DNA of 14,120 nt from an uncultured Clostridia bacterium (GTDB lineage: Bacteria; Bacillota; Clostridia; Christensenellales; Borkfalkiaceae). The stretch is taken from assembly GCA_937915565.1 (NCBI GenBank), contig CALDMH010000098.1:1-14120 (forward strand), in the 5' to 3' direction. Made by a program: the position numbers and the translations under genes. Below, in pieces: positions 1-6,883 of this stretch; the first letter of the stretch is position 1, and each line of letters starts with the position of its first letter. The notes under the pieces were generated by a model that was not told the DNA's origin, made no database searches, and worked only from the letters and a program-made list of their open reading frames with translations.

Positions 1-1989
1 GCCAACATTTACAGAATGGACCACGACATTCCTTATAGCTGGGGTACTGCCGTAAACGTTCAGATGATGGCGTTCGGAAATATGGGCGACAACTGCGGAA
101 CGGGCGTTGCGTTCACTCGTAACCCCGCCACCGGCGAAAAGGGCCTTATGGGCGAATTCCTTACGAACGCGCAGGGCGAAGACGTCGTTGCAGGCGTAAG
201 AACGCCGATGCCGATTGCTAAAATGGCCGAAGTATTCCCCGACGTTTACAAACAGTTCCAGGAAGTTTGCAAAACGCTCGAAAATCACTATCGCGATATG
301 CAGGATATGGAGTTCACCGTTGAAAACGGAAAGCTCTATATGCTTCAAACCAGAAACGGTAAGAGAACCGCAGCCGCAGCTATCAAGATTGCCTGCGACC
401 TTATCGACGAGGGTATGATTACGGAGCAGGAGGCTTTGATGCAAATCGACGCCAAGTCGCTCGATATGCTTCTTCACCCCACTTTCGACGCGAAAGACCT
501 TAAAGACGCCGACAAGAACGACGTCGTAGGTAAAGGTATCGCCGCTTCCCCGGGAGCTGCCGCAGGTACGGTAGTATTCACCGCGGAAGAAGCAGCGGAA
601 CAAGGAAAAGCCGGCAAAAAGGTTATTCTCGTAAGGCTTGAAACTTCGCCCGAAGACATCGAGGGTATGAAATACGCACAGGGTATTTTGACTGTAAGAG
701 GCGGACAGACTTCGCACGCCGCAGTCGTTGCAAGAGGTATGGGTACTTGCTGCGTTTCCGGTTGCGGAGATATTAAGATGAACGAAGAAGAGAAGTATTT
801 CGTTCTTGCGGGCAAAACTTTCCGCGAGGGCAGCGAACTTTCTCTCGACGGTTCTACCGGTAATATTTACGACCGTATGATAAAAACCGTTCCGGCAGAC
901 CCCAACAGCGGATACTTCGGAAGAATAATGAAACTTGCCGATAAATATAAGGCTCTCGGCGTAAGAACGAACGCGGATACTCCCGCCGACGCGAAGAGAG
1001 CTGCCGAACTCGGCGCACAGGGTATCGGTCTTTGCCGTACCGAGCATATGTTCTTCGGCCCGGGCAGAATCGATAAGTTCCGCGAGATGATTTGCTCCGA
1101 AACCGTTGAAGAAAGAGTTGCCGCGCTCGATAAAATCGAGCCTATGCAGCAGGCAGACTTCGAAGGACTTATGGAAGCTTTGATGGGACAACCCGTCACC
1201 ATTCGTTTCCTCGACCCGCCGCTTCACGAATTCGTACCCACCGAAGAAGCCGACATCGAACTTTTGGCAAAAGCCAAGGGTAAAACGGTTGCCGAAATTA
1301 AACAGCTTTGCAATTCGCTTCACGAATTCAACCCGATGATGGGACACAGAGGTTGCCGTCTTGCGGTAACTTATCCCGAAATTGCGGTTATGCAGACCAA
1401 GGCGGTTATCAAAGCGGCTATCGCCGTTCAGAAACGTCATCCCGATTGGAACGTCGTTCCCGAAATTATGATTCCGCTCGTAGGCGAAGTTAAAGAACTT
1501 GCTTACTGCAAAAAGACGGTTGTGGAAACTGCCGACGCGGTTATCAAAGAAGCGGGCGTAAACCTTAAATACGAAGTAGGAACGATGATTGAAATTCCGA
1601 GAGCGGCTCTCACTGCCGACGAAATCGCGAAAGAAGCGGAATTCTTCTGCTTCGGAACGAACGACCTCACGCAGATGACCTTCGGATTCTCCCGTGACGA
1701 CGCAGGTAAATTCCTCCCCTCGTACTACGCGGCGAAGATTTACGAATCCGACCCGTTTGCTCGTCTTGACACTGTCGGTGTAGGCAAGCTTATGAAGATG
1801 GCTGTCGAACTCGGACATTCGACGAGAAAGGACATTCACTGCGGAATTTGCGGCGAACACGGCGGCGACCCCTCGTCCATCGAGTTCTGCCACGAAATCG
1901 GATTGAATTACGTATCCTGCTCGCCTTACAGAGTGCCGATTGCTCGTCTTGCAGCCGCGCAGGCGAATATCAAGAACCCCAGAAAGTAA
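1..1989 (+). CDS. ppdK: Pyruvate phosphate dikinase, 5'-truncated by window edge
   Basis: Cytoplasmic enzyme that interconverts pyruvate, ATP and Pi with phosphoenolpyruvate, AMP and PPi, a glycolytic or gluconeogenic step in many anaerobes. The frame is open from base 1; the first Met at 16 is internal. 662 residues are present against about 875 in the family, so roughly 215 N-terminal residues of the nucleotide-binding domain lie outside. Visible in order (numbered from base 1): the end of the ATP-grasp-like domain (FTRNPATGE); the swivelling phosphohistidine domain from about residue 180 (GIAASPGAAAG) with the phosphoryl-carrier His at residue 239 in GGQTSHAAVVARGMG; and the C-terminal TIM barrel with GLCRTEHMFF, RFLDPPLHEF, GHRGCRLAV, CFGTNDLTQM and the catalytic Cys at residue 617 in GICGEHGG. 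The offset to the Clostridium symbiosum catalytic His is about 216, as expected for an intact C-terminus. Followed by its own terminator, so it is separate from the sugar operon. Confidence 0.97.
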   Translation, partial: ANIYRMDHDIPYSWGTAVNVQMMAFGNMGDNCGTGVAFTRNPATGEKGLMGEFLTNAQGEDVVAGVRTPMPIAKMAEVFPDVYKQFQEVCKTLENHYRDMQDMEFTVENGKLYMLQTRNGKRTAAAAIKIACDLIDEGMITEQEALMQIDAKSLDMLLHPTFDAKDLKDADKNDVVGKGIAASPGAAAGTVVFTAEEAAEQGKAGKKVILVRLETSPEDIEGMKYAQGILTVRGGQTSHAAVVARGMGTCCVSGCGDIKMNEEEKYFVLAGKTFREGSELSLDGSTGNIYDRMIKTVPADPNSGYFGRIMKLADKYKALGVRTNADTPADAKRAAELGAQGIGLCRTEHMFFGPGRIDKFREMICSETVEERVAALDKIEPMQQADFEGLMEALMGQPVTIRFLDPPLHEFVPTEEADIELLAKAKGKTVAEIKQLCNSLHEFNPMMGHRGCRLAVTYPEIAVMQTKAVIKAAIAVQKRHPDWNVVPEIMIPLVGEVKELAYCKKTVVETADAVIKEAGVNLKYEVGTMIEIPRAALTADEIAKEAEFFCFGTNDLTQMTFGFSRDDAGKFLPSYYAAKIYESDPFARLDTVGVGKLMKMAVELGHSTRKDIHCGICGEHGGDPSSIEFCHEIGLNYVSCSPYRVPIARLAAAQANIKNPRK

Positions 1990-2049
1990 TTTCGGGTTGA
2001 AAAAACGGCCAAAAACGGCCGGAATTCAAACGTAATACTAAAATAGACG

Positions 2050-2087
2050 AAAGCAGTCATTCTTAAAAAGAGTGACTGCTTTTTTTC
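2050..2087 (+). terminator. Intrinsic terminator of ppdK
   Basis: A 15-bp stem (2050-2064 with 2068-2082, one G-U type pair) closes a three-base AAA loop and runs into a T tract at 2080-2086. It lies about 60 bases after the ppdK stop codon. A shorter GGCC-based 5-bp hairpin sits between them. This is a textbook rho-independent terminator and marks the right boundary of the ppdK transcription unit. Confidence 0.93.
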
Positions 2088-2196
2088 TATATTTATTGAT
2101 GGCGAATGGAATCCCTAACCTGCAAACTTGAAAACCACCCCCGAAAACGAACGCAATCGCCTGTCGGCATGCCAGCCGAGAATAAAACGAACCGTG

Positions 2197-2302
2197 GTCT
2201 GACGGCGTGTTTTTGACTAATACTTCGTTACGCTCACGGCTTATACGTCAAGTATTAACCCGTTCGCGTGCCTTGTCTTAGCCTAAAAACCCGCCGTCGG
2301 AC
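2197..2302. repeat. Long inverted repeat, 18-bp arms
   Basis: Arms 2197-2214 and 2285-2302 pair over 18 positions with one mismatch (2208/2291) and one G-U type pair. Inside, a second short inverted repeat pairs TAATACTT (2218-2225) with AAGTATTA (2250-2257). Both strands could extrude or fold into a large hairpin. It forms the left half of the palindrome-rich element. Confidence 0.7.
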
Positions 2303-2312
2303 TTGCAAGCAA

Positions 2313-2419
2313 CCAAAACGCCGATATTTTTGATGATTTTTGGTGAAGGCGAGCGCAGATGTACTCGACGTACTTCAAGCGAGGATTTGACAAAAAGCGC
2401 GGAAATTGCGGCGTTTTGG
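2313..2419. repeat. Inverted repeat, 11-bp perfect arms
   Basis: CCAAAACGCCG at 2313-2323 is exactly complementary to 2409-2419; similarity continues inward after a two-base mismatch (ATTT against AAAT). The enclosed bases hold GTAC...GTAC around 2361-2374. It is the middle part of the palindrome-rich element and covers a 60-codon open frame at 2303-2485 that is not a believable gene. Confidence 0.6.
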
Positions 2420-2424
2420 CAAGG

Positions 2425-2468
2425 TTCGGTTTATTCTTGGCTGGCATACAAGCCGAGAATAAAACGAA
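2425..2468. repeat. Hairpin, 18-bp stem, 8-base loop
   Basis: Arms 2425-2442 and 2451-2468 pair with one mismatch and one G-U type pair around the loop GGCATACA. The left arm is also the inverted partner of 2174-2191, so two alternative pairings are possible. Located about 60 bases past the 3' end of the minus-strand regulator; it has no T tract in either direction after the stem, so I do not call it a terminator, though it could protect or end that transcript. Confidence 0.7.
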
Positions 2469-2529
2469 AAAACTTTCCTAATTAAAGCGTAAAAGCGGGG
2501 CTATAAGTCGATTAACGGGCATTTTTTGA

Positions 2530-3357
2530 TTATTGAACGACGGCTTTGTGTTGAGATTTGATTTCTTGAAGATGCTGTTTCGGAGATACGTTCATAACCG
2601 CTTTGAACGATTTTGAAAAATACAACGCGTCGGTAAAACCGGACAGGTACGCTATGTCCTGAATACTTTCAAATCCTTTTTCCATTAAAGAACAGGCGTT
2701 TTGCACACGGATATTGCGCAAATAGGTTGAAAACGTAATGTTAAATTCCTGACTGAAAATTCTCGAAATATATTTTTTGCTGTATGAAAAATGCGAAGCT
2801 ATCGACTCCAACGAAAGAAGCGGATTGCCGAGATTGTTGTCGATATAAGTTTTTATTTCTTTTATCAAATCGTTGAAATGGGTTGCGGGCAATATGTTTT
2901 GGCGGTCGGCAATTTTTGCGAAAAAGCAGAGAAGAAGCCCTTCCGAATACATAGACAACGCGTCGGAAGAAAACCCCGAAGGGTCAATCCACATATTTTT
3001 TTCGTTCTCGAATTCGTGAAAAACGCAGTTGTTTTCGCCGATTCTGAGTTTATTCATTATCTGAATCGCTTTCGTTCCCGTATAACCTATATAATAATAA
3101 GTGAAGTCGCGGGACGATTCCAAACCGTAAGGAACGGAAATAAGAGTGAAAAACACGTCGCCCTTTTTTAAGTTAATACCTCCGCTTTGAGTATGCAAAA
3201 CGGCAGTTCCCGTCAACGCGTAATGTATGCGGTAGTTTGCGGGCGTTATCCATTTTTCAAATTTTTGCTCGCGCGTTTCAAAAACGTAATGAAGAATACA
3301 CAGGTCGTTTTCATTGCTTTTTTGCAATATAAACTTGCAGATATTGTTGTCGGACAT
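2530..3357 (-). CDS. AraC-family transcriptional regulator
   Basis: DNA-binding regulator of about 275 residues, the usual AraC/XylS family size. The C-terminal two-helix-turn-helix domain spans about residues 165-266: first helix pair around LSLESIASHFSYSKKYISRIF, second around QDIAYLSGFTDALYFSKSFKA, ending in the typical VSPKQ. The N-terminal ~150 residues contain a cupin-like stretch (YRIHYALTGTAVLHTQSGG, KKGDVFF), which in this family usually senses a small molecule. The frame is open further upstream (to TTG at 3444), but I choose the ATG at 3355-3357: an AAGGA site ends 8 bases before it, and a perfect extended -10 promoter at 3413-3421 lies inside the longer reading, so the earlier starts would not be on the message. 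Divergent from the sugar operon, which it probably controls in response to a sugar (inference). Confidence 0.93.
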   Translation of the reverse strand: MSDNNICKFILQKSNENDLCILHYVFETREQKFEKWITPANYRIHYALTGTAVLHTQSGGINLKKGDVFFTLISVPYGLESSRDFTYYYIGYTGTKAIQIMNKLRIGENNCVFHEFENEKNMWIDPSGFSSDALSMYSEGLLLCFFAKIADRQNILPATHFNDLIKEIKTYIDNNLGNPLLSLESIASHFSYSKKYISRIFSQEFNITFSTYLRNIRVQNACSLMEKGFESIQDIAYLSGFTDALYFSKSFKAVMNVSPKQHLQEIKSQHKAVVQ

Positions 3358-3412
3358 AAACGGTTTCCTTATATGAAACTCCGATAATTTTTTGGCGGGT
3401 TTCACTGTTTGC

Positions 3413-3421
3413 ATTATATCA
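3413..3421 (-). promoter_or_regulatory. Extended -10 promoter of the AraC-family gene
   Basis: On the minus strand the bases read TGATATAAT, a perfect TGn-TATAAT extended -10. A weak -35 (TTGTTG, 3439-3444) sits 20 bases upstream, longer than ideal but tolerable with an extended -10. Transcription would start near 3406, giving a leader of about 50 bases before the ATG at 3357. Confidence 0.7.
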
Positions 3422-3454
3422 TAAAATTTTTCGGCTATCAACAAAAAGTGGAAA

Positions 3455-3489
3455 ATTTACATATTCTCTTTCCCTTTGTCTATTTACAT
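3455..3489. promoter_or_regulatory. Direct repeat, possible AraC-type operator
   Basis: ATTTACAT occurs at 3455-3462 and again at 3482-3489, 27 bases apart, in the gap between the two divergent promoters. AraC-family proteins often bind paired direct half-sites next to or overlapping a -35 box. The repeat is only 8 bases in an A/T-rich stretch, so chance is possible. Confidence 0.35.
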
Positions 3490-3510
3490 CGACAATTTAT
3501 GGATTAAAAT
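3483..3510 (+). promoter_or_regulatory. Candidate promoter of the sugar operon
   Basis: TTTACA at 3483-3488 and TAAAAT at 3505-3510 each match the housekeeping consensus at five of six positions, spaced 16 bases. Predicted start near 3517, leaving a leader of about 50 bases before the first gene at 3570. The -35 overlaps one copy of a direct repeat, as expected of an activator-dependent promoter. Confidence 0.5.
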
Positions 3511-3569
3511 AAAAGGGTCGAACGGAATAGTAAACCGTTTGATTACATCTCATAACGTGGAGGGAAATT

Positions 3570-5447
3570 ATGAGTAAACTTTTGAGAATTATTTTAGTTG
3601 CGATTTTAAGCTTAACGCTGGCAATCTGTTTTATCGGTTGCGGTTGGGGAGACGAGGAATCGAAAGACCCCGAATCCGTTACTTCGACGGCCGAGTTGCC
3701 TGAGTCCGACTCGAATTTGGAATCCGAGCCGAAGTCGGAATCCGGTTCCGAATCCGTCACGCCGAAAACTTACGTCGTATCGTTCGTGGACGAAAACGGC
3801 GAGAGTATCGGCGAGCCGCAAACGTTAAACGAGGGAGAGTCTCCTGAAACTCCCGACCTTTCGGCTTACGAAAACAAACATCTCGTGGGATATAAACCCG
3901 GGATTAAAGGTCAATCGGAATGGGGAGAACTTATCGAAACGCTTCCGTCCAAGGTAAATTCCGACGTTAAATATCTCGTAGTTATGGAAAATCATAACTT
4001 TATAACGAAATATAACGACGACGGGCATTATACCGAGTGTTCCTGCGGAAAGAAAACGGAAGCCGAGGCGCATACTTTAACCGTTAAATCCGAAACCGAG
4101 CCGCAATGCGAAACGGACGGCGTTAAAATTCTCGCTTGCGAGTGCGGATATGAAAAGAGGGAAACTTCAACCGCTCTCGGGCATAAGCCGAGCGAATGGA
4201 CGCCTTGCGACGAGGGGCATCGTAAAATATGTCAGCGTTGCACGAAGACGTTGAAAACCGGCGATTGCGAATTTGAATGGGCATACGGTGAAAACGCTTA
4301 TGAAAATAAATGCGCGGTATGCTCCAAAGTCGAAAAGAGTTTGACGAAAACGTCGCTTAACACCGCGGAGATTACTAATCGTTTTGAAGTTAAAGAGGGC
4401 GAAACGGGCGCTGTTTCGTTGGCGGACGATAAAATAACCGTAAATTTGTCTACGGAAACCGTACAGGGCGAAACTTCGCTTCTTCTCGATAAGAAATACG
4501 GAGAATTTGCTTTGACCTTTAAGTTCAATTATACTTCCGCTTCTCATACGGGAGAAAGATATGCGACGATAAAAATAGGCGATTATTCCGTAAAATACTA
4601 TCCGTATAACGGTAATTTGCAGGTTCTTTTCGGTATAGACGCTCAACCTATCGCAATGGCGTTTGCGGGTTCGTTGCCCGAAGAGATTGCTTTTAAAATC
4701 AGGGTTATAGACGGAAAGCTTTACGTTTCGGCCAACGATACGCCGCTCGTTACGAGCGAAGATAACGATTATATCGTAAGCGGTTTGACGAAGCCGCAAA
4801 CAATCGGTATTTACGCTTACCGCGTGGGATTCGTTATGAGCGAAATGAACCTTTATTGCGGAGAAGACGGAGTGGAGCGCGTTCAAAAAGACGTTTACGA
4901 TTCCGAAGCGTTGAAAAAATCGTCTGCGGTCGTTCCCGAATACGAGGGGAATACGGTTTCTTTCGACGACGATAAAATCACGTTCGCGTTATCGAAAGAT
5001 ACCCCCGAAGCTTCCCCCGATTACGACGCATCCGTCACTCTCGGCAAAACCTATCGCGGCGACTTCCAAATAGATTTCGACCTGAATTACGGAGATTTGA
5101 CGGGATATACTCAAACGAGATTCCTCGAAATTCAGCTCGGCGGAGTTTCGTTCGTGATAAAACCCTCGGAAGAGAAGGTGCTTGCTATGCGAGGAACTCA
5201 CAACGCTCCGGCAAGCGGGGTTTACGCAACGGAAGCGAAAGCCGAATATCTGACGGGAAGAATGACCGTAAAACTCGAAAACGGCAACGTTTATTTCTAT
5301 CATAACGGAAATCGCCTCGCGTTCAACGGCGACGGTAATTTCTATTTCAGCAATATAGACAGTTCCGAAGGGCTCAGCGTTACGTTCAACGCAAGAAGGT
5401 TGAATCTGACGATTTCAAACCTGACCGTAACGGGAACGGAACTTTGA
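3570..5447 (+). CDS. Modular surface lipoprotein with duplicated beta-rich module
   Basis: A 625-residue protein of unknown function. Signal peptide 1-23 with lipobox FIGC (lipidated Cys24), so it should be anchored outside the membrane. Residues 25-66 are a Ser/Glu-rich linker. Residues 67-140 resemble an InlB-B/Listeria-Bacteroides type repeat (YVVSFVDENGESIGE). Residues 150-252 are rich in Cys and His: CSCG at 157-160, CECG at 190-193, CQRC at 221-224, C213, C233, C248, C251 and H153, H168, H205, H217. Two modules of about 170 residues follow (about 262-431 and 452-625); both start with a VSxxDDKITxxLS-like strand, contain LDKKYGEFxLxFxFNY or LGKTYRGDFQIDFDLNY, and end with a short beta-rich motif, indicating an internal duplication. 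The fold resembles concanavalin-type carbohydrate-binding domains (inference). The ATG has a clear GGAGG site. First gene of the operon. Confidence 0.85.
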   Translation: MSKLLRIILVAILSLTLAICFIGCGWGDEESKDPESVTSTAELPESDSNLESEPKSESGSESVTPKTYVVSFVDENGESIGEPQTLNEGESPETPDLSAYENKHLVGYKPGIKGQSEWGELIETLPSKVNSDVKYLVVMENHNFITKYNDDGHYTECSCGKKTEAEAHTLTVKSETEPQCETDGVKILACECGYEKRETSTALGHKPSEWTPCDEGHRKICQRCTKTLKTGDCEFEWAYGENAYENKCAVCSKVEKSLTKTSLNTAEITNRFEVKEGETGAVSLADDKITVNLSTETVQGETSLLLDKKYGEFALTFKFNYTSASHTGERYATIKIGDYSVKYYPYNGNLQVLFGIDAQPIAMAFAGSLPEEIAFKIRVIDGKLYVSANDTPLVTSEDNDYIVSGLTKPQTIGIYAYRVGFVMSEMNLYCGEDGVERVQKDVYDSEALKKSSAVVPEYEGNTVSFDDDKITFALSKDTPEASPDYDASVTLGKTYRGDFQIDFDLNYGDLTGYTQTRFLEIQLGGVSFVIKPSEEKVLAMRGTHNAPASGVYATEAKAEYLTGRMTVKLENGNVYFYHNGNRLAFNGDGNFYFSNIDSSEGLSVTFNARRLNLTISNLTVTGTEL

Positions 5448-5456
5448 AAAACTAAA

Positions 5457-5493
5457 TTCCGCCGGCGTTTTCTTTCCGAATTCGTCGGCGGAA
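5457..5493 (+). promoter_or_regulatory. Intercistronic hairpin
   Basis: An 11-bp stem (5457-5467 with 5483-5493, one G-U type pair) with a 15-base loop lies just after the first lipoprotein gene. No T tract follows, so it is not a good intrinsic terminator. It could stabilise the upstream message or mark a processing point between the lipoprotein and the enzyme genes. Confidence 0.5.
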
Positions 5494-5518
5494 CTTAAAC
5501 GGTTAATCCGTATAAAAT

Positions 5519-5539
5519 CAATCGCGGCGAAAGCGATTG
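5519..5539 (+). promoter_or_regulatory. Hairpin abutting the ribosome binding site
   Basis: CAATCGC (5519-5525) pairs perfectly with GCGATTG (5533-5539) around a 7-base loop. The last base of the stem touches the GGGAGG ribosome binding site (5539-5544) of the next gene, whose start is GTG at 5553. The fold could influence initiation; no known riboswitch was recognised. Confidence 0.45.
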
Positions 5540-5552
5540 GGAGGTAATTGTA

Positions 5553-6878
5553 GTGAAGAAAGTCAGAATAGGAGTCCTTGGCGCGTTCAGAGGAACGAGT
5601 ATGATAAACTATTGCAAGATAGCCGATAACGCCGAGGTCGTTGCCATTTGCGACAAATGGAAAGAAGGACTTGAAATTCAAAAGAAAGAAAACGAGGGTT
5701 TGAATATCGCTTATTTCGACAATTTCGACGATTTTATCGAATACGATATGGACGCCGTAGTCCTTGCGAATTACGCGACGGAACACGCCCCGTTCGCCAT
5801 AAGAGCGATGAAAAAGGGTATGCACGTCTTTTCGGAAGTGCTTCCCGTTCAAACGATGAAAGAGGCGGTGGAACTTATCGAATGTGTGGAAAAAACGGGT
5901 AAAATTTACGCTTACGGCGAAAATTACTGCTATATGCCCGCGCCTTACGAGATGAAAAGGTTATACCGGGAGGGTAAAATAGGCGAGTTGGAGTATGCCG
6001 AGGCGGAATATTTACATAACTGCGAAAGTATCTGGCCGAGCATAACTTACGGCGACAAAAACCATTGGCGCAACAATATGTACGCGACTTATTATTGCAC
6101 TCACTCGATAGGCCCTATAATACATATGACGGGTTTACGCCCCGTTTCGGTTATAGGGATAGAGGGTAAGCTGAACGAGAGAAGTTTGCGGACGGGCAGA
6201 AAGGGTTCGACTTGGGGAATCGAAATGATTACCTTGGAAAACGGCGCGATTTTAAAAAGCATACACGGCGGACTTTATAAATATTCCAATTATTATTCTC
6301 TTTACGGAAACAAAGGTCGGTTGGAAACCGGCCGCGAAGACGCGGGACTCGGCGGCATAGACAGGATATATATCAACGCCGACGAATACCCCGGGGGATA
6401 CGAAACCGCGAAGTTGGAAACGTACAGAATGAGCGAGAGGAACGAGAAAGAAAAGACCTTCGGTCACGGCGGCTCGGATTTTTGGTCGATGTACTATTTC
6501 ATTCGCAGAATACAAGGCGAAAAAGACGCGGATATAATAGACGTTTACGAAGCTATGGATATGTTTTTGCCGGGGCTTTTCGCTTACAGGTCGATTTTGA
6601 AAGGCGGCGTTCCTCAACCGATACCTAATCTTCGCAACAAAGAGGAGAGGGAAGCGTTCAAAAACGACGTGGCGTGCACCGACCCGAAAGTTGCGGGAGA
6701 CCAACTTATCCCCGCTTATTCCAAGGGCAACCCCGATATTCCCGACGAAATCTACGATTATCTCAAAAAGAAATGGAACGAAGATTTACATTCCGACACG
6801 GGATATACGCATATGGCGTTCCATCAGGGCGAAGCTCAAAAAAAAGACGAAGTTCAAAAAAAAGACGGGGATAAATAA
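5553..6878 (+). CDS. Gfo/Idh/MocA-family NAD(P)-binding enzyme, GH109-like features
   Basis: Cytoplasmic protein of 441 residues, no signal peptide. N-terminal Rossmann fold: GVLGAFRG at residues 7-14 and ICDKW at the end of the second strand. The usual EKP motif (catalytic Lys in sugar dehydrogenases of this family) is replaced by EVLP at 95-98. Further marks are GENYCY (122-127), NHWR (170-173), THSIGP (183-188) and GHGGSDF (304-310). The EVxP-type, ENxxY, THxxGP and HGGxD combination recalls the NAD-dependent glycosidase branch (GH109 and relatives) more than plain dehydrogenases, from memory of those families. It may cleave or epimerise an imported sugar by transient oxidation; a dehydrogenase remains possible. 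GTG start chosen because GGAGG lies 8 bases upstream. The C-terminus ends in a lysine-rich tandem repeat, EAQKKD/EVQKKD. The next gene begins 5 bases after the stop. Confidence 0.9.
   Translation: MKKVRIGVLGAFRGTSMINYCKIADNAEVVAICDKWKEGLEIQKKENEGLNIAYFDNFDDFIEYDMDAVVLANYATEHAPFAIRAMKKGMHVFSEVLPVQTMKEAVELIECVEKTGKIYAYGENYCYMPAPYEMKRLYREGKIGELEYAEAEYLHNCESIWPSITYGDKNHWRNNMYATYYCTHSIGPIIHMTGLRPVSVIGIEGKLNERSLRTGRKGSTWGIEMITLENGAILKSIHGGLYKYSNYYSLYGNKGRLETGREDAGLGGIDRIYINADEYPGGYETAKLETYRMSERNEKEKTFGHGGSDFWSMYYFIRRIQGEKDADIIDVYEAMDMFLPGLFAYRSILKGGVPQPIPNLRNKEEREAFKNDVACTDPKVAGDQLIPAYSKGNPDIPDEIYDYLKKKWNEDLHSDTGYTHMAFHQGEAQKKDEVQKKDGDK
6831..6866 (+). repeat. Tandem 18-bp repeat with two A8 tracts
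   Basis: Two adjoining 18-base units (6831-6848 and 6849-6866) differ at one position and each holds a run of eight A (6838-6845, 6856-6863). They encode the hexapeptide repeat EAQKKD/EVQKKD at the end of the oxidoreductase. Such repeats and homopolymers are prone to slippage. Confidence 0.85.
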
Positions 6879-6883
6879 TATAT

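Larger units (their letters stand above)
2169..2468. repeat. Palindrome-rich intergenic element (MITE-like)
   Basis: No credible gene lies between 1990 and 2529. Bases 2169-2191 and 2425-2447 are inverted copies of each other (21 of 23 positions), like terminal inverted repeats of a roughly 280-bp element. The 18-mer AGCCGAGAATAAAACGAA at 2174-2191 recurs exactly at 2451-2468. Inside are two further long inverted repeats (listed separately). No transposase and no clear target-site duplication are visible. The arrangement suggests a non-autonomous mobile element or a lineage-specific intergenic palindrome; whether it is multicopy cannot be judged from one window. The rest of the gap (2088-2168 and 2469-2529) shows nothing I can name, and no terminator with a T tract was found for the minus-strand regulator. 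Confidence 0.6.

Noticed and set aside
2303..2485. 60-codon open frame on the plus strand
   Set aside because: It lies entirely within the palindrome-rich element, has no ribosome binding site, and its composition follows the inverted repeats; no protein signature.
4167..4886. 239-codon open frame on the minus strand
   Set aside because: Antisense to the first lipoprotein gene, no ribosome binding site and no recognisable motif.
5483..5520. Separate promoter before the oxidoreductase gene (TATAAAAT at 5511-5518)
   Set aside because: A -10-like string exists, but no acceptable -35 lies 16-18 bases upstream; that position is occupied by the hairpin arm.
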